The position numbers were made by a program, and so were the translations under genes. 64,000 nucleotides of DNA from CAYQNU01 sp964419055 (GTDB lineage Bacteria > Bacteroidota > Bacteroidia > Flavobacteriales_D > Parvicellaceae): contig CAYQNU010000011.1 in NCBI GenBank assembly GCA_964419055.1, positions 1 to 64,000 on the forward strand, written 5' to 3'. Under the pieces are notes generated by a model. It worked only from the letters and a program-made list of their open reading frames with translations. It searched no databases and was not told where the DNA came from. Shown piece by piece: positions 1 to 7,596 of the stretch (its first letter is position 1; every line of letters begins with the position of its first letter).

Positions 1-138
1 ACAGACCTATTAATAATATCAAAAACCAATTAATTTAATTTCACCCAACGGGTTTGATTCTATTATAATTGTATCTTTCGTGGTTATTGTTTTATTTGCT
101 AAAAACAAACTTGAACCAATAAAATCATAAAACAATAA

Positions 139-146
139 TACCTTTG
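139..146 (+). promoter_or_regulatory. -7 promoter element upstream of the Nif3-like gene
   Basis: TACCTTTG matches the Bacteroidota -7 consensus TAnnTTTG exactly and lies 38 bases before the ATG at 185. A TTG sits at 111-113, but the 25-base spacing is longer than the usual 17-23. The rest of positions 1-184 is AT-rich and I see no gene in it. Confidence 0.5.
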
Positions 147-184
147 TATTTACGATCTCACCATTATTTATAAATAATATTAAA

Positions 185-1288
185 ATGAACGCTATCAGTA
201 TAAAAGAGGTAATCAATGTTCTAAATGTCTTAGCACCACCAGTTTTGCAAGAAAATTATGACAATGCAGGTCTAATTGTTGGAGACAGCTGTATGAAATG
301 CTCTGGTATTTTGGTTTGTTTGGATAGTACAGAGGAAGTAATTGTAGAGGCTATTGAAAAGGGTTGCAATTTAATTGTTGCTCACCATCCAATTGTTTTT
401 TCAGGATTAAAAAAAATAACCGGTAAAAATTATATCGAACGGGTGGTAATTAAAGCCATAAAAAATGATATTGCTATCTTTGCTATTCATACTAATTTAG
501 ATAATGTAATTGCCGGAGTGAATGGGAAAATGGCTCAAATTTTAGAGTTGAAAAACACTCAAGTTTTAGCACCTAAAAAGGATGTTCTCAGTAAATTAAT
601 TACATACGTTCCCAACGATCATTTGGATAAGCTTAAAATAGCCTTATTTAACTCTGGTGCTGGTAGTATTGGTAATTATGACGAATGTAGCTTTTCTACA
701 ACTGGCCTGGGTAGTTTTAGGGCATTGGAAGGTTCTAATCCCTTTGTAGGAAATAAAAATGAGCAACATATTGAACGGGAAGTAAAATTAGAAGTAATTT
801 ACCCAAATCATTTGGAGCGTGAAGTAATAAAAGCTTTAAAAAATATTCACCCATATGAAGAAGTTGCCTATGATTGTATTGCTTTAAAGAACACTAATCA
901 AAACATTGGAGCCGGCATTATAGGTCATTTGGAACAATCAGTTGATTTGATGCAGTTCTTAACTAAATTAAAAGGATATTTTAATGTGGGCTCATTGAAA
1001 TATACTAAACCAGTAAAGGAAAAAGTTCAAAAAATAGCTTATTGTGGTGGTTCTGGAAGTTTTCTTCTAAATGATGCCATACAACAAGGCGCAGATGTAT
1101 TTGTAACCGGAGATTTCAAATATCACCAATTTTTTGATGCGGATAAACGAATTGTAATTGTTGATATTGGACATTATGAAAGCGAATTTTTAACAATTAA
1201 TCTTTTAGTTGACAAATTGAAAGAAAATTTTACTACTTTTGCGGTCTTGTTAACAAACGTGAATACGAATCCAATTAATTTTTTGTAA
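185..1288 (+). CDS. Nif3-like dinuclear metal centre protein
   Basis: This is a 367-residue member of the Nif3/YbgI family, a conserved cytosolic protein that binds two metal ions. Its enzymatic role is uncertain, although it is often labelled GTP cyclohydrolase I type 2. Visible family motifs are ENYDNAG near residues 23-29, the metal-binding AHHP at 66-69, HTNLDN near 100-105 and a C-terminal GHYESE. Between the two halves lies an inserted CutA/PII-like domain of roughly 100 residues ending in NIHPYEEVAYD, which is typical of the long form of the family. The stop is only 5 bases from the next start, so it probably forms an operon with the coiled-coil gene downstream, a pairing common in this phylum. 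The family call is secure; the reaction is not. Confidence 0.9.
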   Translation: MNAISIKEVINVLNVLAPPVLQENYDNAGLIVGDSCMKCSGILVCLDSTEEVIVEAIEKGCNLIVAHHPIVFSGLKKITGKNYIERVVIKAIKNDIAIFAIHTNLDNVIAGVNGKMAQILELKNTQVLAPKKDVLSKLITYVPNDHLDKLKIALFNSGAGSIGNYDECSFSTTGLGSFRALEGSNPFVGNKNEQHIEREVKLEVIYPNHLEREVIKALKNIHPYEEVAYDCIALKNTNQNIGAGIIGHLEQSVDLMQFLTKLKGYFNVGSLKYTKPVKEKVQKIAYCGGSGSFLLNDAIQQGADVFVTGDFKYHQFFDADKRIVIVDIGHYESEFLTINLLVDKLKENFTTFAVLLTNVNTNPINFL

Positions 1289-1293
1289 TAAAA

Positions 1294-2082
1294 ATGGCAA
1301 AAACCGTAAAAGAACAGTCAGCTGAAGAGAAGTTAAGAGCACTTTACTGTCTTCAAATAATCGATTCTAAGATTGATAAAATCAGAGAAGTTAGAGGAGA
1401 ATTACCTCTTGAAGTTCAAGACCTTGAAGATGAAATTTCAGGATTGACACTTCGTTTAGATAAAATCAATGATGATATCGAAGAGATGAAACGTGCTTTG
1501 AACGAGCGTAAGAATTCTATTGAAGAGTCAAAAGCTTTGATTAAAAAATACGAAGAGCAACAAAAAAATGTACGTAACAATCGTGAGTACGATTCGATAA
1601 CTAAAGAAATTGAGTTTCAAAACTTAGAAATCGAGTTAAGCGAAAAAAGAATAAAAGAATTTAAATTCAAGATTGATAGTAAATTAGAATTGTTTGAAAC
1701 GAGTAAAAACATCATTGATGATAAAAAATCAATCTTAGTTGCTAAACAAAAGGAACTTGATGAAATCACTAGTGAAACAAGAAAAGAGGAGGATATTCTA
1801 AATGCCGAATCTGAAAAAGCTGCTTCTAATGTTGAAGATCGTTTATTGAGAATGTACAGAAGAATTAGAGGTGGTGCTAAAAATGGATTAGCAGTGGTTC
1901 CCGTTGAAAGAGGTGCTGCTGGAGGTTCATTTATTCAAATTCCACCTCAAGCTCAGATTGATATTGCTGCTCGTAAGAAAGTAATTGTAGATGAGCACAG
2001 CGGAAGAATACTTGTTGATGCAGATTTAGCTCAAGAAGAAGCAGATAGAATTAATAAAGTATTGAATAAATTGATGAAATAA
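1294..2082 (+). CDS. Coiled-coil protein of the C4-type zinc-ribbon family, cysteines lost
   Basis: The 262-residue protein is mostly long charged helices (about residues 10-190, clear heptad character) followed by a short conserved tail. The tail aligns with the DUF164/CT398-type zinc ribbon of Bacteroidota (typically CGGC, then IPPQ, then CEYCGR). Here the four cysteine positions are A209, S212, D233 and S236, while the surrounding GG, IPPQ, ARKKVIV and GRILVD are kept. It therefore should not bind zinc in the usual way. It follows the Nif3-like gene by 5 bases and is followed by a strong terminator. Function is unknown; family members are thought of as coiled-coil adaptors, possibly nucleic-acid related. 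Confidence 0.85.
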   Translation: MAKTVKEQSAEEKLRALYCLQIIDSKIDKIREVRGELPLEVQDLEDEISGLTLRLDKINDDIEEMKRALNERKNSIEESKALIKKYEEQQKNVRNNREYDSITKEIEFQNLEIELSEKRIKEFKFKIDSKLELFETSKNIIDDKKSILVAKQKELDEITSETRKEEDILNAESEKAASNVEDRLLRMYRRIRGGAKNGLAVVPVERGAAGGSFIQIPPQAQIDIAARKKVIVDEHSGRILVDADLAQEEADRINKVLNKLMK

Positions 2083-2103
2083 TTATTCATTTCAAAATAG
2101 TTT

Positions 2104-2140
2104 AAAAAAGAGGTATTGAATTTTCAATACCTCTTTTTTT
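2104..2140 (+). terminator. Rho-independent terminator after the zinc-ribbon-family gene
   Basis: AAGAGGTATTGA (2108-2119) and TCAATACCTCTT (2124-2135) form a perfect 12-bp stem with a 4-base loop, followed by a T run. It closes the two-gene unit that starts at 185. Confidence 0.9.
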
Positions 2141-2177
2141 TGTCACTTTTGTTACAAAGAATAGTGGTTAGATGAGG

Positions 2178-2185
2178 TACATTTG
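2178..2185 (+). promoter_or_regulatory. -7 promoter element of the DUF6132 gene
   Basis: TACATTTG matches TAnnTTTG exactly and ends 16 bases before the ATG at 2202. The nearest TTTG upstream (2148-2151) is 26 bases away, so the -33 element is weak. Confidence 0.6.
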
Positions 2186-2201
2186 TAGAAAATAAAGAAT
2201 T

Positions 2202-2417
2202 ATGACAAAAAGAGGTGTTGTTTTAACTACAATAGGTTTGGGAGTTGGTGCCTTAGCAGGATATGTTTATTATTCCACAGTGGGTTGTTCTAGTGGCGGT
2301 TGCGCCATTACGTCAAGTCCTGTAAACAGCACTTTGTATGGCAGTTTTATGGGAGCTTTATTATTCAGTTCTTTTAACAAGAAAAAAGAAATTCAAAAGG
2401 AAGATGAATCAAAATAA
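2202..2417 (+). CDS. Small DUF6132-type membrane protein
   Basis: This 71-residue protein has a hydrophobic N-terminal helix (about 5-26), a conserved core with C29, GG and C34 followed by ITSSP and NSTLYG, a second hydrophobic stretch (about 44-57) and a charged tail. That pattern is the small Bacteroidota family annotated as DUF6132, whose function is unknown. The two conserved cysteines next to the membrane suggest redox or metal chemistry, but this is only inference. It has its own promoter after the preceding terminator and stands alone, facing the convergent DUF2279 gene 45 bases away. Confidence 0.8.
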   Translation: MTKRGVVLTTIGLGVGALAGYVYYSTVGCSSGGCAITSSPVNSTLYGSFMGALLFSSFNKKKEIQKEDESK

Positions 2418-2462
2418 ACGATTGATTCAAATAAAAAACCTTGAAATGGATTCCGTTTTTTA

Positions 2463-3380
2463 TTAAAAATACAACCACCACATTTTTGCACCGTTTGTAT
2501 TAATTTCCAACGTGGGTGATGGGATTTTTATAAATCCAAAAGGGCCTAGTGCTGTTCTAATCCATTGCTTCTTTATAGGTATCTTTGCTAAATCAATATC
2601 AAAAGAGAAATAATACTGTCGATATCTTTTGAATTCATCACATAAGGGATTATTTAGGCAAAAGTCGGCATCAGTGGTACCACTAATCATTTCCTCTGCA
2701 CCATATCCCATTGCTAGATTTAACCAAGCTGGAAAATTAGAATCTCTCAAAAAAAGTGACTTAATATTTAAACTCATCCAATAGGTTTGCCCATTATAAT
2801 CCTTAAGCAGTCTTTCAGGTATAGATTTACCCAACACATTAGGTCTATATGAAGCAAATTCAGTTAAATGGGCGCTGTATTTGATTTTAACTCGTTGTTC
2901 ATTCCAAAAGAACGTTTGTGTACTAGCGGTTACAAATCCCAATGTGTTGGCCGCCATATCTCCCCAACTAAAACCCCATTCTTGCGAGGTGCCGTCCAAC
3001 AGTTCCAAACCTGTGAGGTATATTAATCCAACACTTCCACCAATCCAAGCGGCTTTTTTCAGCGATAATCCAGTCCATTTAAAAGATTCAATTCCCAATT
3101 GCCCCAAATAGTTGGCTGTCATAAAATGCCCTACTTTATCCATTTGGAGCCATTCTGCATTATCATTGAAGGTATGGAATTTTGATCGAGGATAAGGTTT
3201 GTACCATACTTCATTAAGAGCTATAAATGAACCTACAGTTATGATTGATTCTGAAATTATTACGGAAGATAAACGTTTTTTGTTTAATGAATCGGAATAT
3301 GCGAAAATAGACGATTGTGAAAATGCTTTTGACGTTTGCCAGCAAAATAAAAGGATACCATATAAAGCTATTTTTTTCAC
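2463..3380 (-). CDS. DUF2279 (YfiM-like) exported protein
   Basis: The 305-residue protein starts with a signal peptide (MKKIALYGILLFCWQTSKAFS). It carries the DUF2279 pattern: WYKPYPRSKFHTFND, then MDKVGHF, then ELLDGTSQEWGFSWGDMAANTLG around residues 57-155. The family is found in the envelope of Bacteroidota and is related to the periplasmic YfiM lipoproteins; no activity is established. The start is a GTG whose first base overlaps the TAG stop of the metalloprotease gene upstream, so translation is probably coupled. Several hydrophobic stretches around residues 85-160 suggest membrane association. Confidence 0.8.
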   Translation of the reverse strand: MKKIALYGILLFCWQTSKAFSQSSIFAYSDSLNKKRLSSVIISESIITVGSFIALNEVWYKPYPRSKFHTFNDNAEWLQMDKVGHFMTANYLGQLGIESFKWTGLSLKKAAWIGGSVGLIYLTGLELLDGTSQEWGFSWGDMAANTLGFVTASTQTFFWNEQRVKIKYSAHLTEFASYRPNVLGKSIPERLLKDYNGQTYWMSLNIKSLFLRDSNFPAWLNLAMGYGAEEMISGTTDADFCLNNPLCDEFKRYRQYYFSFDIDLAKIPIKKQWIRTALGPFGFIKIPSPTLEINTNGAKMWWLYF

Positions 3381-5437
3381 TATAATTCTTTAATAAATAT
3401 ACGTTTATTTATAGAATGATCTCCAATTGAAAACTGAATTAAATAGATGCCGTTTGTTAGTTGAGAAACATCGATCAGTTCGTTTGCATTAACTAAATTT
3501 GATTTGATTTTTCTACCCATCATATCATATATTTCCATATTTATTGGTAAATCAAATGAGCCTTTTATGGTTATTTGATCGTGGGCAGGATTGGGTAAAA
3601 TGTTTAAATCATACTGATTTTCTTGAATTCCCACGTGGTTGGGGTTTAATAAATTAATGTTGTCTATAAAGATATTGTTACCTCCACCGCTTTCAAAACG
3701 AAACATTACTTGAAAATTGCTGGTCCAAAAACTATTCGTAATGCTGCTCACCGTTTCTGTTTTCCATTGCGTTTCAGTAGGGTAGAAGTCAGCAGAAACA
3801 GGAGCCCCAGCAGAGTTTAAGGCAAAGGAAGAGATGGTTTTTCTAACATTCCATGTTTGACCACAATCGGTACTCACCAAAATATATAACTTATCTTGAT
3901 TGTTGGTAGCTGTTTGAGCATAGGCATAATCGAACGTCAGAGTGACCGCGTTCATTCCAGCAAAATTCACAGTATTGGAAATGAATTCATCTTTTTGACC
4001 ATTTAAATTACCAAGATTTTGAATCATCAACGACTTTGAACTATTTTTTCCAGCTAAATTGGTTATTTCCCAACCCGCTTGTTCATCATAATTTTTGGTG
4101 TAAAAGTCCAATTCATTTATATCATTATAAGGATCAAATCCTTCAATAATAGAACTTACCGTTCCAGGGTTACTTAATACTTTAATGTAATCCTCTAAAA
4201 TCAATGTATCCGAATTTGTGCCATCACCTGAAATCAAAGTAACATCATATTCACCTTCATTAATATATGAAATTGTGGGGTTTTGAGTAGTTGAAGTGGC
4301 AGGTGTGCCTCCTTCAAATGTCCATTGCCAATTTGAAGCGTTGTGAAAGGATAAATCCGTATAAGTGATTGTGTTATTTGTGCAAATTATTGTCTTATTT
4401 GCGGTGAAATTCGTTTCACAAAAGGCATCGGGTAAATTCACTCCAGTAGCTAACAAATTAGCAGGTGAAACAAGATTATTTCTTCCTGCAATTGGTGAGT
4501 TGAGAGTGGCATGCATTCTTAGTTTCTGCCCGGTAGTGAACATTGCTGGGCAATAGGCGTATTCCATAAAATTTTGAACATTATCCAAGTCTCCGCAACT
4601 TTGATGAGCAAGGTTGCATGTTGACCAACCTATCGTATTAGGTGTATCCGTTACATCATCGTCAAAATTGCAATTATTGGCGTCACCAACTGGCAAATAA
4701 GGGTAACCAGGAACGTTGTTGCCTCCCCAAGTATGAAATAAGTTGAGGTAGTGACCGATTTCGTGTGTCAATACAACCGATCTAGAAGGGTCTCCTGTTC
4801 CTATATCGCCAACATAATCATGTGAAATGACAATGCCGTCCCAATTGGAAATGGTATCAGCTGCGGAAGGTACCAAAGCATGTCCAGCAAGTCCTGCAGC
4901 TTGTGTACAAACGTAGATGTTTAAATATTGATGAGGAGGCCAGTGTACAATTTCTTTTACATTGTGACCCCCTGTTAAGGTTCGGGAATCAACATGTCTT
5001 GTGATTCCGTTTGTACAATTTCCGTTTGGATCTAATTTGGCTAATTTAAATTCAATTTCGCAATCAGCAGCAATTGGTTTAAAAAATGGAATTACTGCGG
5101 CTGTATCTGCATTGCGTTTTTGGTAATCCTCGTTGATGATTCTCATTTGGTCATGAATTTGAGCATCAGAAATATTTTCAACCCCATTCAAATGTATAAC
5201 GTGAAATACAACAGGAATGGTGTAACTTACTGTTTGGCGGTTATTGTAATTATTTTTTATGTACTCTTTAGTAAATTCTTGAAGCCAAATATGGTTTTCT
5301 TGAATTTTTTGATGCAGGCCACTGTCTGCCTTATATACACTTTGATGCATTTCATCTGTCCCACAAAATTGTTGTGAAAAGAAATGGGTAGAAGAAACTA
5401 TAGAAAAGAGGAAGAAGGTTAAAAAGCAACGTTTCAT
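3380..5437 (-). CDS. Secreted M43-type zinc metalloprotease with PKD domain and T9SS type A tail
   Basis: The 685-residue protein begins with a signal peptide (about 1-21). The protease domain spans about residues 70-330 and contains the metzincin zinc motif HEIGHYLNLFH at 225-235, as in the pappalysin (M43) family. A PKD-like domain follows (about 345-420), then a jelly-roll-like region (about 430-600) with DNINL at its end. The last 75 residues, starting NILPNPAHDQ and ending in basic KRIFIKEL, look like a type A sorting domain for type IX secretion. It should be exported across the outer membrane and act on extracellular protein. The gene leads a two-gene unit with the coupled DUF2279 gene. 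Confidence 0.92.
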   Translation of the reverse strand: MKRCFLTFFLFSIVSSTHFFSQQFCGTDEMHQSVYKADSGLHQKIQENHIWLQEFTKEYIKNNYNNRQTVSYTIPVVFHVIHLNGVENISDAQIHDQMRIINEDYQKRNADTAAVIPFFKPIAADCEIEFKLAKLDPNGNCTNGITRHVDSRTLTGGHNVKEIVHWPPHQYLNIYVCTQAAGLAGHALVPSAADTISNWDGIVISHDYVGDIGTGDPSRSVVLTHEIGHYLNLFHTWGGNNVPGYPYLPVGDANNCNFDDDVTDTPNTIGWSTCNLAHQSCGDLDNVQNFMEYAYCPAMFTTGQKLRMHATLNSPIAGRNNLVSPANLLATGVNLPDAFCETNFTANKTIICTNNTITYTDLSFHNASNWQWTFEGGTPATSTTQNPTISYINEGEYDVTLISGDGTNSDTLILEDYIKVLSNPGTVSSIIEGFDPYNDINELDFYTKNYDEQAGWEITNLAGKNSSKSLMIQNLGNLNGQKDEFISNTVNFAGMNAVTLTFDYAYAQTATNNQDKLYILVSTDCGQTWNVRKTISSFALNSAGAPVSADFYPTETQWKTETVSSITNSFWTSNFQVMFRFESGGGNNIFIDNINLLNPNHVGIQENQYDLNILPNPAHDQITIKGSFDLPINMEIYDMMGRKIKSNLVNANELIDVSQLTNGIYLIQFSIGDHSINKRIFIKEL

Positions 5438-5508
5438 AGGGTATAGAATTTAGTTAATGTAAATAGGGGTAGAATTAAGGTTATTGTAAGGGAAAAATGA
5501 GTTGTATT

Positions 5509-6243
5509 TTATAAGCCCAATACTTCTTTCATTTTAAAAATACCTTTTTTCCCATAAAGATATTCCGCAGCTAAAACGGCCCCACTAGCAAATCCTCTTC
5601 TGTTTTTGGCCGTATGAATCAATGAAATGCTATCGATATCATTTTCATAAATCACTTCATGAGTGCCTGGTACATTTTCTGTTCGAATAGATTTTATAGC
5701 TAATTCAGATTCTTTTTGAGCATATTCTTTTACCCATGAAGATTTTCTGTCTAAATGTTTAATAATACCTTCAGCGGTAGTTATGGCGGTACCGCTAGGG
5801 GCATCTAGTTTTTGGGTGTGATGAATCTCTGTTATTTCAGCAGAGTAGGAGGTGTGGTTGTTCATTAATTCTGCTAATCGCTCATTTACAGCAAAAAATA
5901 AATTTACTCCAATACTGAAATTTGTTGTTGGTAATATACAGCCGTTGTGTAATTGACAATAATTAGATACTTCTGTAATGTGTTCATACCATCCTGTTGT
6001 TCCAATAGCTACAGGTATTGAAGCGTCAATGCAGTTTTTGATATTATTTACAGCAAAGTGGGGTAATGAAAATTCAATTGCTACATCACATTTAGCATTT
6101 ATGAGGTCGATTGGTTTAAAGTCGGCATTTTGACTGGTTACTTTAAAAGTGATGTTGTGACCGCGTTCCAAAGCAATTTCTTCAATTATTTTACCCATTT
6201 TTCCATATCCAATTAAGGCGATGTTTAACGATTTAGCGGCCAT
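5509..6243 (-). CDS. dapB: 4-hydroxy-tetrahydrodipicolinate reductase
   Basis: DapB reduces hydroxy-tetrahydrodipicolinate with NAD(P)H in lysine and diaminopimelate synthesis. In this 244-residue protein the nucleotide-binding GYGKMG is at 12-17, GTTG at 81-84, TNFSIGVN near 107-114 and the active-site segment EIHHTQKLDAPSGTA at 139-153, with the catalytic histidine pair 141-142 and K145. The length fits the short form common in Bacteroidota (about 240). The gene lies downstream of rplS on the same strand but is separated from it by a terminator, so it probably has its own promoter. Confidence 0.95.
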   Translation of the reverse strand: MAAKSLNIALIGYGKMGKIIEEIALERGHNITFKVTSQNADFKPIDLINAKCDVAIEFSLPHFAVNNIKNCIDASIPVAIGTTGWYEHITEVSNYCQLHNGCILPTTNFSIGVNLFFAVNERLAELMNNHTSYSAEITEIHHTQKLDAPSGTAITTAEGIIKHLDRKSSWVKEYAQKESELAIKSIRTENVPGTHEVIYENDIDSISLIHTAKNRRGFASGAVLAAEYLYGKKGIFKMKEVLGL

Positions 6244-6280
6244 TTTGATAATTATTAATTTATGAATCTTGCGTAAAAAT

Positions 6281-6318
6281 AAAAAAAAATCCCTTTCTGT
6301 GTTAACAAAAAGGGATTT
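6281..6318 (-). terminator. Rho-independent terminator of rplS
   Basis: AAATCCCTTT (6287-6296) and AAAGGGATTT (6309-6318) form a 10-bp stem. Read on the minus strand it is followed by a long T run, so it ends rplS transcription before dapB. Confidence 0.85.
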
Positions 6319-6339
6319 GATATTTTCGAAGTAAATCGA

Positions 6340-6699
6340 TTAATTTTTAACCGGTCTTCTTTTTTCTTTAATTCTAGCTGCTTTACCTTTTCTGTCTCTT
6401 AAGTAGAAAATACGAGCTCTTCTAACAGAACCAGCTTTAACAATAGTAATTTCTTCCAAAAATGGAGAGTTGATAGGGAAAACTCTTTCCACACCAACGT
6501 TACCACTCATTTTTCTAATAGTAAAAGTCTCTGTTGAACCATTACCTCTTCTTTGTAGAACTACACCTTGAAAAGACTGTAATCTTTCTTTTTCACCTTC
6601 TTTGATTTTGTAAGTAACAATCAACGTATCTCCAGCGCCAAATTTTGGCCAAGTTTTTTGATCAATTAGTTCTGCTTCAAGTTGTTTAATGATATTCAT
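6340..6699 (-). CDS. rplS: Large-subunit ribosomal protein L19
   Basis: L19 sits at the 30S-50S interface of the ribosome. The 119-residue protein has the family pattern throughout: FGAGDTL, then RLQSFQGVVLQRRG, then FTIRKMSGNVGVERVFP, and KAGSVRRARIFYLRDRKGKAARIKE at the C-terminus. Length is normal. The gene appears monocistronic, with a promoter-like TAATATTG upstream and a strong terminator after it. Its leader begins with the same GCAGCCCGA found before rpsP. Confidence 0.98.
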   Translation of the reverse strand: MNIIKQLEAELIDQKTWPKFGAGDTLIVTYKIKEGEKERLQSFQGVVLQRRGNGSTETFTIRKMSGNVGVERVFPINSPFLEEITIVKAGSVRRARIFYLRDRKGKAARIKEKRRPVKN

Positions 6700-6730
6700 C
6701 GTATAATATATTTCTCGTTAATTTTTGAAT

Positions 6731-6745
6731 CGGGCTGCAATATTA
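6731..6745 (-). promoter_or_regulatory. -7 element and initial transcribed region of rplS
   Basis: Read on the minus strand, TAATATTG (7 of 8 to TAnnTTTG) is followed by CAGCCCG. The same GCAGCCCGA follows the -7-like element of rpsP at 10577-10590, so it may be a shared start-site sequence of ribosomal protein genes here. Confidence 0.45.
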
Positions 6746-6870
6746 CAAATTATATTTTGAATTGAATTAATTATTTTGTAATTTTTTTCCAAATTCTTTA
6801 TTCACATTGTGTTTTGAATAACTTTGAGACTGTATAAATAGTTTAAAACACTCTTTCTTTTTGATGGATA

Positions 6871-6902
6871 AAAAAAAGTCTCAACGATGTGTCGAGACTT
6901 TT
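6871..6902 (-). terminator. Terminator of the CCSK-repeat gene
   Basis: AAAAGTCTC (6874-6882) and GAGACTTTT (6894-6902) pair. On the minus strand the stem is followed by a run of at least 7 T, ending transcription of the small gene at 6925-7224. Confidence 0.85.
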
Positions 6903-6924
6903 AAATAAAAATATTGTTTAACTA

Positions 6925-7224
6925 CTATTTAGTTGTATTAGCAGGAGCGCTTTTAGAACAACATTTTTTATCACCACCTTTTGTGCAAGATGATTTAGAT
7001 TCTGTTGTTGAAGTTGCGTTTCCAGCACCTGTAGTTGTAGTAGCTGAAGTTGTTCCTTTTGATTTTGAACAGCAAGAAGATGATTTTCCATCTGCAGTTG
7101 CTGATTTGCTGCAACAAGATTTTGCTTTAGCTGGCTCAGTTGTAGTTGTTGTAGCTGTTTGAGCAGTAGTGTTTATTGAGAATGCTAACATAGCAACCGC
7201 AACAAGAGATAATACTTTTTTCAT
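6925..7224 (-). CDS. Small secreted CCSK-repeat protein
   Basis: This 99-residue protein has a signal peptide (about 1-21, ending TTAQ) and a low-complexity mature part rich in Thr, Ser, Ala and Lys. CCSK occurs three times (37-40, 51-54, 88-91), with one further cysteine at 80. It has no fold I recognise. Seven thiols on a flexible exported chain suggest metal binding or cross-linking, but this is inference. A promoter element (7257-7264) and a terminator frame it as its own transcription unit. The signal peptide, promoter and terminator argue strongly that it is a real gene and not low-complexity noise. Confidence 0.75.
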   Translation of the reverse strand: MKKVLSLVAVAMLAFSINTTAQTATTTTTEPAKAKSCCSKSATADGKSSSCCSKSKGTTSATTTTGAGNATSTTESKSSCTKGGDKKCCSKSAPANTTK

Positions 7225-7256
7225 ATTGATTTAATTTTAAATTCGATTAATAAACG

Positions 7257-7264
7257 CAAATGTA
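7257..7264 (-). promoter_or_regulatory. -7 promoter element of the CCSK-repeat gene
   Basis: TACATTTG on the minus strand matches TAnnTTTG exactly, 32 bases before the start codon. Between it and the typA promoter (about 7265-7543) the DNA is very AT-rich and I see no gene or RNA in it. Confidence 0.55.
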
Positions 7265-7544
7265 GAAAATTTATTTTGATGAATAGCAGAATTAGCTGGA
7301 TTATTTAGTTAGTTTATTGTTAAAATTTTAAAATGACCTTTAACTATATATTTAGTTACCTATTCATTATTTTTCAAACTTTCGTTGACTAAAATTTTTG
7401 AAAACTAGAAGAACATCTGTTTATGAAGTAATTTATTATTTAGTCATATTTTACAAAACTATATGAAATAGTATAAAACAAGGAGGAATAGTACGATTGT
7501 TTTGGGAATTAGAAAAAAATCACATCAACTTAATAAGATAAAAT

Positions 7545-7573
7545 TTTGTGTGTTAAATACTTTACTACCTTTG
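7545..7573 (+). promoter_or_regulatory. Complete promoter of typA
   Basis: TTTG (7545-7548), a 17-base spacer and TACCTTTG (7566-7573) fit the Bacteroidota -33/-7 consensus in full. It decides the typA start: the longer reading frame would begin inside this promoter, so the ATG at 7597 is the better start. Confidence 0.8.
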
Positions 7574-7596
7574 CACCCTTAAATTTAAAATACTTA

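Noticed and set aside
19..216. 65-residue minus-strand frame at the window start
   Set aside because: It needs a TTG start inside the Nif3-like gene, has no promoter and overlaps the real gene's promoter and start; nothing in it resembles a known protein.
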